Below, piece after piece: positions 1 through 7,107 of a DNA stretch of 50,044 nt. The DNA is from an uncultured Microbacteriaceae bacterium. GTDB lineage: Bacteria; Actinomycetota; Actinomycetes; Actinomycetales; Microbacteriaceae. Positions within the stretch are counted from its first letter, which is position 1, and each line of letters begins with the position of its first letter. The notes under the pieces were generated by a model. It was not told the origin of the DNA. It ran no database searches and saw only the letters and a program-made list of their open reading frames with translations. The position numbers and the translations under genes were made by a program. The stretch lies in contig CALMSL010000148.1 of assembly GCA_937872445.1 (NCBI GenBank), forward strand, positions 1 through 50,044, read 5' to 3'.

Positions 1-506
1 AGGAGGGAGCCACCGACGATGAGCAGGGTGCCCTGCCCGCGGGGGGGGGGGGGGGCGGCGGGGGGGGGTGGGGGGGGGGGGGGGGCGCGGGGCCGGAAAT
101 CGGGGGGAGCGACCCCCGCCGTTGCCGGCTCCGGAATCGGCACGGGCCGGGCCGCGTCGGCGGCAATGCCCGGCGCGGCTGGCTCGGCGACGTTTTCTGA
201 GGCCGAGGGCGCTGCTACTGGCGTTGCGGCCGGTGTAACGGCTGGCGCCGGTGTGCGAGCAGTCTCGTACCGAATTTTACCGATGACGGCGAGACGCTCG
301 TCGAGCGCACCCGCTGCCGCGACCGAGGCGTCGTAGAGCCGCGCGGCATCCGGATGTCCCAGGTCGAGCCCGCACGCCGCACACACTGTGCTGGAGAGCA
401 CAGTGAAACACGCGGGGCAGCTGCTGGTGCTGAGGAGATCCTGTGGGGAGCGCGGGAATGAAACCCGCCCGGCGTGCTGGCTGTAATTGATGCTGTCCTC
501 GGCCAT
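1..506 (-). CDS. SCO7613-like multispanning membrane protein, N-terminal part (runs off the window)
   Basis: Reading leftwards from ATG at 504-506, the frame is open to the window edge. The first part looks like a zinc-ribbon-type N-terminus with paired cysteines (CPAC near residue 34 and CAAC near residue 47). A Pro/Ala-rich linker follows, and the last visible residues (GTLLIVGGSL) look like the start of a membrane helix. This layout matches the large actinobacterial membrane proteins with an SCO7613 C-terminal domain; that assignment is from memory of the family, not a search. The linker crosses three long G runs (41-55, 60-68, 70-85, coding poly-Pro). The frame before and after the runs agrees, which favours a real continuous gene, but the run lengths could be sequencing error. 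Function unknown. Confidence 0.6.
   Translation of the reverse strand, partial: MAEDSINYSQHAGRVSFPRSPQDLLSTSSCPACFTVLSSTVCAACGLDLGHPDAARLYDASVAAAGALDERLAVIGKIRYETARTPAPAVTPAATPVAAPSASENVAEPAAPGIAADAARPVPIPEPATAGVAPPDFRPRAPPPPPPPPAAPPPPRGQGTLLIVGGSL
41..85. repeat. Poly-G homopolymer tract (poly-Pro on the minus strand)
   Basis: Three G runs of 15, 9 and 16 bases are separated by only one to four other bases. On the minus strand they encode a poly-proline linker within the membrane protein. Runs this long are prone to slippage in the cell and to sequencing error. Confidence 0.85.
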
Positions 507-676
507 GACGTCCCCCCGGGGTTGGTTTCGGTTCAGGGTAGCGGAGGGGCGCATCCGGTGAGCACCATGACGCGGTTCATTTCCCGGGATGCCGAACGTT
601 CGACCTCACCGGGTACACGCTGCGTCATGGTTCCTGGTCCACGGTGGGAAGCCCAGGATGCCGAGGCAAATGTTCG

Positions 677-961
677 TCAGGCGAGCGACAGGAACAGCTT
701 TTCCAACTCGTCCGACTGAGGGGTGCCTTCCGCGTCGGGGTCCGCGAGGCACTCCTTCAAGGCGGAGGAGATTACGAGGTAGCCGGCGCGATCGAGGGCT
801 TTGGACACTGCGGAGAGCTGCTGAACGATGTCACGGCAGTGGGCTTCATTTTCGACCGCGCCGATCACCGCTCCCAGCTGGCCATAGGCTCTGCGCAGCC
901 GGTTGAGAATTTTGCGCTGAGCATCGTCACGAGGTTGGGGTTTCATTTCATCGGCTGCCAT
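677..961 (-). CDS. CsoR/RcnR/CstR-family repressor (DUF156), CstR-like ligand residues
   Basis: A 94-aa all-helical metal- or sulfur-sensing repressor. The family hallmark helix (CRDIVQQLSAVSKAL) starts at Cys42. Copper-sensing CsoR proteins use Cys, His and Cys; here the second Cys is Cys71 (SSALKEC) but the His four residues before it is Ala67. Two cysteines without the His is the pattern of the persulfide sensor CstR rather than of a Cu(I) sensor. This is inferred from motif comparison only. The start at 961 has an AAAGG element seven bases upstream. A family-type palindromic operator lies upstream at 997-1012 and is shared with the divergent 62-aa Cys-rich gene. The regulator is probably autoregulated through it. 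Confidence 0.85.
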   Translation of the reverse strand: MAADEMKPQPRDDAQRKILNRLRRAYGQLGAVIGAVENEAHCRDIVQQLSAVSKALDRAGYLVISSALKECLADPDAEGTPQSDELEKLFLSLA

Positions 962-996
962 GGGTATCCCTTTCGCGTCCGGACTCTCACAATAGG

Positions 997-1015
997 ATAC
1001 TCCAGGGGGTATAGT
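997..1015. promoter_or_regulatory. CsoR/CstR-type operator overlapping the divergent promoters
   Basis: ATACTCCAGGGGGTAT (997-1012) is a near-perfect palindrome of the ATACCCC..GGGGTAT type bound by CsoR/CstR repressors. A good -10 (TATAGT, 1010-1015) for the rightward gene overlaps its right arm. A leftward -10 candidate (TATCCT on the minus strand, 998-1003) overlaps its left arm, so one repressor dimer pair could silence both genes. Confidence 0.75.
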
Positions 1016-1075
1016 GAGCGAATACTTCCCACGGTATCCACAGCGCGATATCGACGAACATGCGAAAGGCGTTTT

Positions 1076-1264
1076 ATGTGCGGACCAGCGAGATGTCGGG
1101 TGTGCGGGAAAACGACATGGTCAGGATGCGGGCAGCACGTGCAGGAGGTGCGGAGATCGGTGCCCGCGGCGAACTGGTGCGGCGGGAACCACACCCAGGC
1201 GCAAATTGATGAATCGAAAGCGAACTCGACAGGATTCCTGAGCCGCCTCTTCTCGCGCGGCTAG
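1076..1264 (+). CDS. Small Cys-rich protein with CxxCGKTTWSGCGxH motif
   Basis: A 62-aa protein that begins MCGPARCRVCGKTTWSGCG and ends in a basic FLSRLFSRG tail. Cysteines are at 2, 7, 10, 18 and 35, with His21 right after the GCG motif, which suggests one small zinc- or thiol-based site. Short proteins with this CGKTTW.GCGxH core occur in many bacteria and have no established function as far as I know. ATG 1076 was chosen because the motif starts there and GAAAGG lies seven bases upstream. Further upstream the frame reads through the operator and is not credible coding. It is driven by the promoter at 1010-1015 and therefore probably controlled by the CstR-like repressor. Confidence 0.7.
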   Translation: MCGPARCRVCGKTTWSGCGQHVQEVRRSVPAANWCGGNHTQAQIDESKANSTGFLSRLFSRG

Positions 1265-1276
1265 AGCGACGAAGCT

Positions 1277-1356
1277 ACGGCACCGCGCAACGACGGCACC
1301 GCGCAACGACGGCACCGCGCAACGACGGCACCGCGCAACGACGGCACCGCGCAACG
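1277..1356. repeat. Tandem repeat, five identical 16-bp units
   Basis: The unit ACGGCACCGCGCAACG is repeated five times without interruption (starts 1277, 1293, 1309, 1325, 1341), followed by a degenerate partial copy. It lies between two convergent small genes (ending at 1264 and 1419) in a stretch with no other feature. There are no spacers, so it is not CRISPR. Confidence 0.95.
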
Positions 1357-1418
1357 ACGGTGCGGCGAAGCGGTCGCCGCGACGGTTGCCGAGACGACCG
1401 CCCCTGGGCGGATGCCGG

Positions 1419-1499
1419 CTAGCAGCAGCCGCCGGAATTGCAACAGCCCGCGGTGCAGGCTTCGGGGCAGCACGCCCCGGACATGCAGTCCTCGTTCAT
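1419..1499 (-). CDS. 26-residue Cys-rich metallothionein-like peptide
   Basis: Open frame of 26 codons from ATG (1497-1499) to TAG (1419-1421). Eight of 26 residues are cysteine (5, 10, 11, 15, 19, 20, 25, 26), arranged as C..CC..C..CC..CC, and there are no aromatic residues. A perfect Shine-Dalgarno AAGGAGGT (minus strand of 1505-1512) sits five bases before the ATG. A consensus -35 (TTGACA) and -10 (AATAAT), 18 bases apart, lie further upstream, overlapping the ArsR operator. Expression signals this good for so short a frame argue that it is a real gene. I infer binding of soft metals or arsenite, under control of the divergent ArsR repressor. I do not recognise it as a named family. Confidence 0.7.
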   Translation of the reverse strand: MNEDCMSGACCPEACTAGCCNSGGCC

Positions 1500-1512
1500 C
1501 GAGCACCTCCTT

Positions 1513-1580
1513 CATCGATCATTGTCGATGCGTTCATTATTCAGGAGGATATCGACGATTGTCAATATATGTGGGATAAT
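1513..1580. promoter_or_regulatory. Divergent promoter and operator region, arsR-like gene and Cys-rich peptide
   Basis: Leftward promoter: TTGACA (minus strand of 1560-1565), 18-base spacer, AATAAT (minus strand of 1536-1541), start of transcription near 1529. Rightward promoter: extended -10 TGG-GATAAT (1572-1580), which puts the transcript start on ATG 1587, giving a leaderless arsR mRNA. An imperfect 20-bp palindrome (ATATCGACGATTGTCAATAT, 1549-1568) covers the leftward -35 and lies directly before the rightward -10, the expected position for an ArsR operator. A second palindrome, CATCGA-N6-TCGATG (1513-1530), lies at the leftward transcription start. Confidence 0.7.
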
Positions 1581-1586
1581 TGCCGC

Positions 1587-1937
1587 ATGACCATGACCGA
1601 GTTGCTTCCGATCCGCGACCTGCAGTCGTGCTGCGCGCCGATCACGCGCGAGTCGATATCCGTCGATAATGCGGAGAGCCTCGCGGTGTCGTTGAAGGCG
1701 CTCGCCGATCCGGCACGTCTTCGCATCCTGTCGATGGTGGCCGCACACGCAGACGGCGAGACGTGCGTGTGCGACCTTACCGAACCGCTCGGCCTGTCCC
1801 AGCCGACGGTTTCACACCACTTGAAGGTGCTCGTGGATGCCGGATACCTCGACCGCACGAAGCGCGGCACGTGGGCCTACTTCCGCCTCGTGCCCGGTGC
1901 GCTCGACTCGGTGGCCGGGCTCCTCGCTACGGTGTAG
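1587..1937 (+). CDS. ArsR/SmtB-family metalloid-responsive repressor
   Basis: A 116-aa winged-helix repressor. The DNA-recognition helix is LSQPTVSHHLKVL (about 70-82). Two cysteine sites are visible. Cys15-Cys16 near the N-terminus resembles the CC pair of actinobacterial As(III)-sensing ArsR proteins. Cys60-x-Cys62 (ETCVCDL) is the classic ArsR alpha-3 site. Having both suggests As(III)/Sb(III), or possibly Cd/Pb sensing. ATG 1587 was chosen over ATG 1569 because 1569 lies upstream of the -10 element and could not be in the mRNA; 1587 would be the first transcribed base. No arsenite pump or arsenate reductase lies nearby. The only evident target besides itself is the divergent 26-aa Cys-rich peptide. 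Confidence 0.9.
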   Translation: MTMTELLPIRDLQSCCAPITRESISVDNAESLAVSLKALADPARLRILSMVAAHADGETCVCDLTEPLGLSQPTVSHHLKVLVDAGYLDRTKRGTWAYFRLVPGALDSVAGLLATV

Positions 1938-1958
1938 TCGCTCCCCGGCTCGGTACGG

Positions 1959-2723
1959 TCATTGTTGACCGATGACCCATTCAAACGCTCCGTCGTTGCT
2001 CGTCATGGTCACCGTGATGTCGAAGACGGTACCGCTGGAGTCCCTTCCCGTGCAGGTGAACGTGGTGCCATTCGCCGGTAGCGCAGTACCGGGGCAATCC
2101 ACCCTCATGGGCTCGCCGGTCACCGTGCGAACACTGTCTGCCAGTCTGACTTCGAGGTTAGTCGGGGCTGAGGCTTGTACGAGGGCAGCCATCCCTACGG
2201 CGAATATGCCAAGGAGGGATGCCATGAGGGCCACGACCCCGACAATCAATCCAACGATGGCTGTCACACTGCTTCCGCGAATGCGGCGGGCGCGGGCAAT
2301 CCCCACAATTCCGAAAACGATGGAAGCAATCGCCAGCGCGAGCCCGACGATCAACCCCACGGGCGCGAACCACCAGATCACGGCAAAAGGTAGAAGGGCG
2401 AATACGAGCGATAGTGTTCCCGGCGTGTTTCGCGGTGTACCTGGCCGCTCGAACGGCGAATCGAAGAACCCGCGACGGGCAACCGGCTCGGGTCCGGCGA
2501 TTGCGGGACCGTCAAAGGTGGTCTGGCCCGGTGCCGCTTCGGATGCGTGATCCGGTTGTGGTGCACCGGTCGAGGTCGGGGAACTTGGCGCCGGCGCATA
2601 TGGGGCGGGCGTGGGCCGAACGTGCTCGCCCCATGCTGCACCAGTCCACCACCGCTGCTGCTGTGGATTCTGCGGTTCGGCGTACCAGCCCGCGGGTGGG
2701 AGAACGGGTGGTGCATCGGTCAT
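1959..2723 (-). CDS. DUF2510 / DUF4190-like / DUF4333 membrane protein
   Basis: A 254-aa protein. An N-terminal DUF2510 motif (PAGWYAEPQNPQQQRWWTG, about 10-28) is followed by a Pro/Ala-rich cytoplasmic linker to about residue 95. Two long hydrophobic segments at about 105-175 surround a short basic RARRIRG turn, as in DUF4190 proteins. A C-terminal exported domain of about 70 residues has paired cysteines (VDCPG and FTCTG), as in DUF4333. Proteins of this build are common cell-envelope proteins of actinobacteria without a known function. It converges with arsR, separated by 21 bases. Confidence 0.8.
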   Translation of the reverse strand: MTDAPPVLPPAGWYAEPQNPQQQRWWTGAAWGEHVRPTPAPYAPAPSSPTSTGAPQPDHASEAAPGQTTFDGPAIAGPEPVARRGFFDSPFERPGTPRNTPGTLSLVFALLPFAVIWWFAPVGLIVGLALAIASIVFGIVGIARARRIRGSSVTAIVGLIVGVVALMASLLGIFAVGMAALVQASAPTNLEVRLADSVRTVTGEPMRVDCPGTALPANGTTFTCTGRDSSGTVFDITVTMTSNDGAFEWVIGQQ

Positions 2724-2961
2724 TGCGGCTCCTCGACATCCTGCGGCTGGCTAGTCAAAGTGTGACGGAATGTCAGAACAGCAGGTATCCCCACTCTGGG
2801 TGGGAAATGGGGGCAGTCAGGGTCGCGCGCAGTATCGCCGCGTGGTCTGCGGCACTACGGAAACCTCCACAGCGGTCCAAGCGCACGCGAAGTTGCGCCT
2901 CGGCACCCTTTCGTCCGAATGGCCATCTCTCGACGGGTCAACCCGACCCGGAGCGGCGATA

Positions 2962-4017
2962 ATGGACGGCGTGAAGAGCCTGAAGCATGTCGGAGTGCAA
3001 GCTGCCATTGCGGCCGCAGTTCTGTTCGGGGCCGGCACGCCGTTCGCGAAGGTTCTTCTTGACAATGCGAGTCCGTGGCTGCTTGCGGGCCTTCTCTACA
3101 CCGGATCCGGTCTCGGCCTGATGGCGTGGCGCATCATCCGTCGCGCACCGCGAGTCCGAATCACCCGCCGAGAAGCCGCGCCGTTGGTGGGGGCGGTGTT
3201 CTTCGGCGGATTGGTCGCACCAGTCCTTCTTATGCTCGGGCTTGCAAATATGCCAGCGTCAGGAGCGTCCCTCCTCCTCAATGCGGAGGCCGTGTTCACT
3301 GCGACGCTCGCGTGGTTCGTTTTCCGAGAGAACTTCGACCGGCGGATCGCGTTGGGAATGGTCGCGATCGTGGCGGGCGCCGTGGTGTTGAGCGTCCCAT
3401 CCGGAGCAAACTTCGGTTCCCCGTGGCCTGCTCTGGCCATCCTCGGCGCATGCCTGTGTTGGGGGCTGGACAATAACCTCACCCGCAAGGTCGCACTCAA
3501 CGACGCAACATGGCTTGCCGCGGTCAAGGGCTCCGTGGCCGGCCCGATAAACCTCGTCCTTTCGTTCCAACTCGGCGCAACTCTCCCGTCGGTCTGGGTT
3601 GTCGCGGGAGCCATGACCATCGGCTTATTCGCCTATGGAGTTTCCCTTGCGCTCTTCATTGTGGGGATGCGACACATTGGCACGGCCCGCACCGGCGCAT
3701 ACTTCTCGATTGCGCCGTTCTTCGGCGCACTCATCGCAATCGCCATGGGAGAGCCGCTCACCTGGCCACTGGTGATCGCCGGCGTTTTCATGGGGATCGG
3801 CGTCTGGCTGCATCTGACCGAACGGCACGAACACGAACATACTCATGAACCGGTCACGCACGACCACTGGCACACTCACGATGACCACCACCAGCATGAA
3901 CACGACGGTGAAGTGTTGGTAGCGGCTGGCACGTGGCACCGACACGAGCATTCGCACGAGGCATTGACGCATTCGCACGAGCACTATCCGGACTCACACC
4001 ACCGACACGCCCATTAG
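2962..4017 (+). CDS. DMT-superfamily (EamA) permease with His-rich C-terminal tail
   Basis: A 351-aa protein with about ten membrane helices in two EamA repeats (roughly 8-140 and 150-285), the fold of drug/metabolite exporters. From about residue 288 the sequence becomes extremely His-rich: 23 His in the last 63 residues, in HEH, HTH, DDHHQHEH and SHHRHAH patterns, ending in His. The tail is expected on the cytoplasmic side and would bind Zn, Ni or similar ions. This suggests either a metal exporter or one gated by metal; the substrate is not known. ATG 2962 was chosen because GGAG lies eight bases upstream and the protein begins just before helix 1. The 238 bases upstream carry no other gene. 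Confidence 0.85.
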   Translation: MDGVKSLKHVGVQAAIAAAVLFGAGTPFAKVLLDNASPWLLAGLLYTGSGLGLMAWRIIRRAPRVRITRREAAPLVGAVFFGGLVAPVLLMLGLANMPASGASLLLNAEAVFTATLAWFVFRENFDRRIALGMVAIVAGAVVLSVPSGANFGSPWPALAILGACLCWGLDNNLTRKVALNDATWLAAVKGSVAGPINLVLSFQLGATLPSVWVVAGAMTIGLFAYGVSLALFIVGMRHIGTARTGAYFSIAPFFGALIAIAMGEPLTWPLVIAGVFMGIGVWLHLTERHEHEHTHEPVTHDHWHTHDDHHQHEHDGEVLVAAGTWHRHEHSHEALTHSHEHYPDSHHRHAH

Positions 4018-4040
4018 CGGCCGTGGCGACGTCTTATTGG

Positions 4041-4111
4041 AGGGGATGACGGGAATCGAACCCGCGTAATCAGTTTGGAAGACTGAGGCTCTACCATTGA
4101 GCTACATCCCC
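4041..4111 (-). tRNA. tRNA-Gly (anticodon TCC)
   Basis: On the minus strand GGGGATG pairs with CATCCCC as a 7-bp acceptor stem. The D arm (GCTCAATGGTAGAGC), anticodon loop CTTCCAA (anticodon TCC) and T arm (GGGTTCGATTCCC) are all present. The 3' CCA is encoded (minus strand of 4038-4040). Confidence 0.97.
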
Positions 4112-4168
4112 GCGAGCGTCCAAACGGTCGACAGCGCGCTGCAATCCTAATGCATGGAGGTGGCCCGA

Positions 4169-4615
4169 ATGCCGAACTGGCGGGCGCACGTGCGCGAGCC
4201 AATGGTCACGGCGATGGTCTGTATCGCGCTCGCGTTGGCCGCCGTCATCGTGATGCTGCTCACCAGCGGCAATTCCGGGTATTTCGGGATCGCGTTCTTT
4301 CTCGGGATCTGGTACCCCCTGCTCATCGCGATCCCCTGGGTGTTGTTCACCGCGATCCTCTCCTGGCTGGTGCGCCATCGATCCGAGTGGTGGAGGCTCG
4401 CCATGGGCGGATGCGTAAGCCTCGCCTTCGCGACGCTGTCCCTCTGGCCGCTCTGGACAACCGCAACCCGGTCCGGCGCGGGCCTCAGCGGGCGCGATGC
4501 TCCCGGTCTGGCGTTCGCGGCCGCGGCAGTCATTGCGGTGAGCGCCGTACATCTCATCGTGCACCTGATATTTCGGGCGCGACGAGAAAAAGAGTCGATG
4601 CCAGAACTCGGCTAG
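4169..4615 (+). CDS. Hypothetical membrane protein, four helices
   Basis: A 148-aa protein with four predicted membrane helices (about 12-34, 42-70, 78-98, 115-135), a basic start (MPNWRAHVREP) and a basic end (RARREKESMPELG). I do not recognise the family. ATG 4169 is preferred to the in-frame ATG at 4154 because GGAGGTGG (4156-4163) lies five bases before it, an ideal ribosome site. It lies between two tRNA genes. Confidence 0.65.
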   Translation: MPNWRAHVREPMVTAMVCIALALAAVIVMLLTSGNSGYFGIAFFLGIWYPLLIAIPWVLFTAILSWLVRHRSEWWRLAMGGCVSLAFATLSLWPLWTTATRSGAGLSGRDAPGLAFAAAAVIAVSAVHLIVHLIFRARREKESMPELG

Positions 4616-4677
4616 ACTTGCCGAGGCCAATTTCTGTGGGCGTGCGCGCTATCCGATTCTCTGGCCGACATCCTTCG

Positions 4678-4753
<76 letters not shown>

Positions 4754-4804
4754 CACAATCCCCAGACCAGCACCGCAGAAACACCAACCAGGAGAAATCG
4801 AATC

Positions 4805-6139
4805 GTGAAGACCAATGTCGAGCGCCTGAGCCCCACCCGCGTGAAGCTGACCATCTCGGTCACCCCCGACGAGCTGAAGCCCAGCGTCGATCACGCCTAC
4901 AAGCACATTGCTGAGCAGGTCAACATCCCTGGCTTCCGCAAAGGCAAAGTGCCCGCGCCCATCATCGACCAGCGCGTCGGACGCGAAGAAGTACTCAACC
5001 ACGCGGTGAGCGACGGCCTCGACAAGTTCTACCGTCAGGCAGCGGATGAGGCGAAGGTGCGCCCGCTCGGCCGTCCCAGCGCCGACATCGTCGAACTGCC
5101 GAACCTCAAAGACTTCAGCGGCGACCTCACCGTCACCGTCGAGGTGGATGTGCGCCCCGAATTCACCCTCCCCAAACTGGACGGCCTGAAACTCACCGTC
5201 GACGCCGTCGAGGTCACGGATGACGAAGTTGAACAGGAGCTGCAGGAATTGCTCAGCCGCTTCGGCACCCTCGTCACCGTTGACCGACCGGCGGCCACCG
5301 GCGACTTCGTCCAGATCGACCTGAACGCCACCATCGCGGGCGAAGAAGTCGACACCGCGAGCGGCATCTCCTACGAGGTGGGCAGCGGCGAACTCATCGA
5401 CGGCATCGACGAAGCTCTCGACGGGTTGAGCGCTGGCGAGGACACCACGTTCGAGGCACCGCTCATGGGCGGCGACCACGAAGGAGAGAACGCGCTCATC
5501 GCCATCCACCTCACCGCGGTGAAAGAACGCGAACTTCCCGCCGCGGATGATGACTTCGCCCAGATCGCGAGCCAGTTCGACACGATCGACGAACTGAAGG
5601 CGGACATCCGTGAGCAGGTCGGACGCTCCAAGGTGTTCGGCCAGGGCGCGCAGGCCCGCGACCAGATCGTGGACAAGCTGCTCGACCTGGTCGAAATCCC
5701 CGTTCCCCCGCAGCTCGTTGAAGACGAGGTGCACCGACACCTCGAAAATGAGCAGCGCCTCGAAGACGACGAGCACCGCGCCGAAGTGACCGTGTCGAGC
5801 GAGAAGACGTTCCGCAGCCAGATTCTGCTCGACGCCATCGTGGAAGCCGAGGAGGTCAAGGTCAGCCAGGAGGAACTCACCCAGTACCTCATGCAGGGCG
5901 CAGCCCAGTACCAGATGGAGCCGGGCGAGTTCATCAAGGTGCTTGACGAGAACGGCCAAATCCCCGGCATGGTCGCCGAGGTCGCCAGAGGCAAGGCGCT
6001 CGCCACGGTGCTGGCGAAGGCGAAAGTCACCGACACCGACGGCAAGGCCGTCGACCTCAGCGCGTTCACGGCATCCGCCACGGCAGACGGCGGCGACATC
6101 ATCGACGCGGATGCCGGACACGAAGGCCACGACCACTAA
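4805..6139 (+). CDS. tig: Trigger factor
   Basis: A 444-aa ribosome-associated chaperone and peptidyl-prolyl isomerase that shields nascent chains. The N-terminal ribosome-binding domain carries the signature GFRKGKVP (43-50). An FKBP-like domain occupies about 155-240 and the helical C-terminal substrate cradle about 250-425, with a short acidic/His tail (HEGHDH). The length is normal for actinobacteria. GTG 4805 follows an AGGAG element. tRNA-Pro lies 51 bases upstream. It is followed by the clpP1-clpP2 pair, the usual actinobacterial order, with a 340-bp gap that holds a tandem repeat. Confidence 0.97.
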   Translation: MKTNVERLSPTRVKLTISVTPDELKPSVDHAYKHIAEQVNIPGFRKGKVPAPIIDQRVGREEVLNHAVSDGLDKFYRQAADEAKVRPLGRPSADIVELPNLKDFSGDLTVTVEVDVRPEFTLPKLDGLKLTVDAVEVTDDEVEQELQELLSRFGTLVTVDRPAATGDFVQIDLNATIAGEEVDTASGISYEVGSGELIDGIDEALDGLSAGEDTTFEAPLMGGDHEGENALIAIHLTAVKERELPAADDDFAQIASQFDTIDELKADIREQVGRSKVFGQGAQARDQIVDKLLDLVEIPVPPQLVEDEVHRHLENEQRLEDDEHRAEVTVSSEKTFRSQILLDAIVEAEEVKVSQEELTQYLMQGAAQYQMEPGEFIKVLDENGQIPGMVAEVARGKALATVLAKAKVTDTDGKAVDLSAFTASATADGGDIIDADAGHEGHDH

Positions 6140-6246
6140 AGCCATTCACGGCGCGCGGGCGTTTCCGTCGCGCGCCGGTGTCAAAACACCGGCGTTCGGC
6201 GCAATCACCCGCGCGGAGCAACGATCGGGTCGGCGCGCCGACGATC

Positions 6247-6408
6247 TGCCCACGGCGGCTGTGTTCTTTCGTTCGCGCGGGCCTTGCCCACGGCGGCTGT
6301 GTTCTTTCGTTCGCGCGGGCTTTGCCCACGGCGGCTGTGTTCTTTCGTTCGCGCGGGCTTTGCCCACGGCGGCTGTGCTGTTTCGTTCGCGCGGGCTTTG
6401 CCCACGGC
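6247..6408. repeat. Tandem 38-bp repeat, four full copies plus a partial, upstream of clpP1
   Basis: Units begin at 6247, 6285, 6323 and 6361, with a broken fifth at 6399. The core is TGCCCACGGCGGCTGTGTTC followed by a TTTCGTTCGCGCGGGC segment. Copies are identical except for one base in the first and two in the fourth. The repeat fills most of the 340-bp gap between tig and clpP1 and ends about 70 bases before the clpP1 start, so it lies in or just upstream of the clpP promoter region. No spacers, so not CRISPR. No coding sequence is credible here. Confidence 0.95.
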
Positions 6409-6481
6409 GAACATGGCAGTTCGAGCTCCCGCGCTCCGATAGATTCGACTCACAGCGATAACGGAAACGGAGCTCTACAGA

Positions 6482-7096
6482 ATGGCCCAACCGGCACTGG
6501 TCAGCAGCATCTTCGACCAACTCCTCAAGGACCGCATCATCTGGCTTGGATCAGAGGTGCGCGATGACAACGCCAACGAAATTTGCGCCAAGATTCTGCT
6601 CCTCGCAGCGGAGGACTCCAAGCGCGACATTTTCCTCTACATCAACTCGCCCGGCGGCTCCATCACCGCAGGGATGGCGATCTACGACACCATGAAGTTC
6701 GTGCCCAACGACATCGTCACCGTCGGCATCGGCATGGCCGCATCGATGGGCCAGTTCCTGCTGTCCTCCGGGAACAAGGGAAAGCGCTACATCACGCCCA
6801 ACGCCCGCGTGCTCCTGCACCAGCCGTCCGGTGGATTCGGTGGAACCGCTGCAGACATCCAGACGCAGGCGAACCTCATCAACGACATGAAAAAGCGAAT
6901 GGCGGAGCTCACCGCCGAGCAGACCGGCAAGACGGTCGAGCAGATCATCGCTGACGGCGACCGCGACAACTGGTTCACCGCGCAGGAAGCGCTCGAATAC
7001 GGTTTCGTCGATCACTTGCGCGAATTTGCGACGGATGTCGTGGGCGGCGGCGGCACGGACGATTCCGGCAAGTCCAGCGACTCGGCGAAGAAGTAG
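6482..7096 (+). CDS. clpP1: ATP-dependent Clp protease proteolytic subunit 1
   Basis: A 204-aa serine peptidase subunit of the Clp protease. The catalytic triad is visible: Ser88 in GMAASMGQ, His113 in LLHQPSGG and Asp162 in GDRDN. The oxyanion-hole region [10 protein letters not shown] lies at 55-64. Actinobacteria make a mixed ClpP1P2 tetradecamer with both genes in an operon, and clpP2 follows after 11 bases. The C-terminus carries a Gly/Ser-rich tail. ATG 6482 follows GGAG. In relatives the operon is activated by ClgR; I could not identify a convincing ClgR box here. Confidence 0.97.
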   Translation: MAQPALVSSIFDQLLKDRIIWLGSEVRDDNANEICAKILLLAAEDSKRDIFLYINSPGGSITAGMAIYDTMKFVPNDIVTVGIGMAASMGQFLLSSGNKGKRYITPNARVLLHQPSGGFGGTAADIQTQANLINDMKKRMAELTAEQTGKTVEQIIADGDRDNWFTAQEALEYGFVDHLREFATDVVGGGGTDDSGKSSDSAKK

Positions 7097-7107
7097 GGAC
7101 ACGACAC

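Noticed and set aside
510-676. Short minus-strand frame with a lipobox-like MVLTGC start
   Set aside because: Only about 15 codons with no ribosome site; the region is more likely the promoter of the SCO7613-like gene.
2770-2961. Upstream extension of the DMT permease gene
   Set aside because: The extra 64 residues are not membrane-like and do not fit the family; ATG 2962 has a good ribosome site.
4014-4202. Minus-strand frame reading SSMVEPQSSKLITRVRFPSS
   Set aside because: It is the tRNA-Gly gene read as protein, a known type of false gene.
6247-6408. Possible CRISPR array
   Set aside because: Units are contiguous with no unique spacers and no cas genes are present.
6385-6412. GTTCGC-N16-GCGAAC as a ClgR box for clpP1P2
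   Set aside because: The spacing does not match the ClgR consensus as I know it, and the left arm occurs in every repeat unit. Not convincing without a motif scan.
6178-6567. Frames across the 38-bp repeat with repeating AHGGCVLSF-like peptides
   Set aside because: They are open on both strands only because the repeat lacks stops. No ribosome site or start fits, and clpP1 occupies the downstream part.
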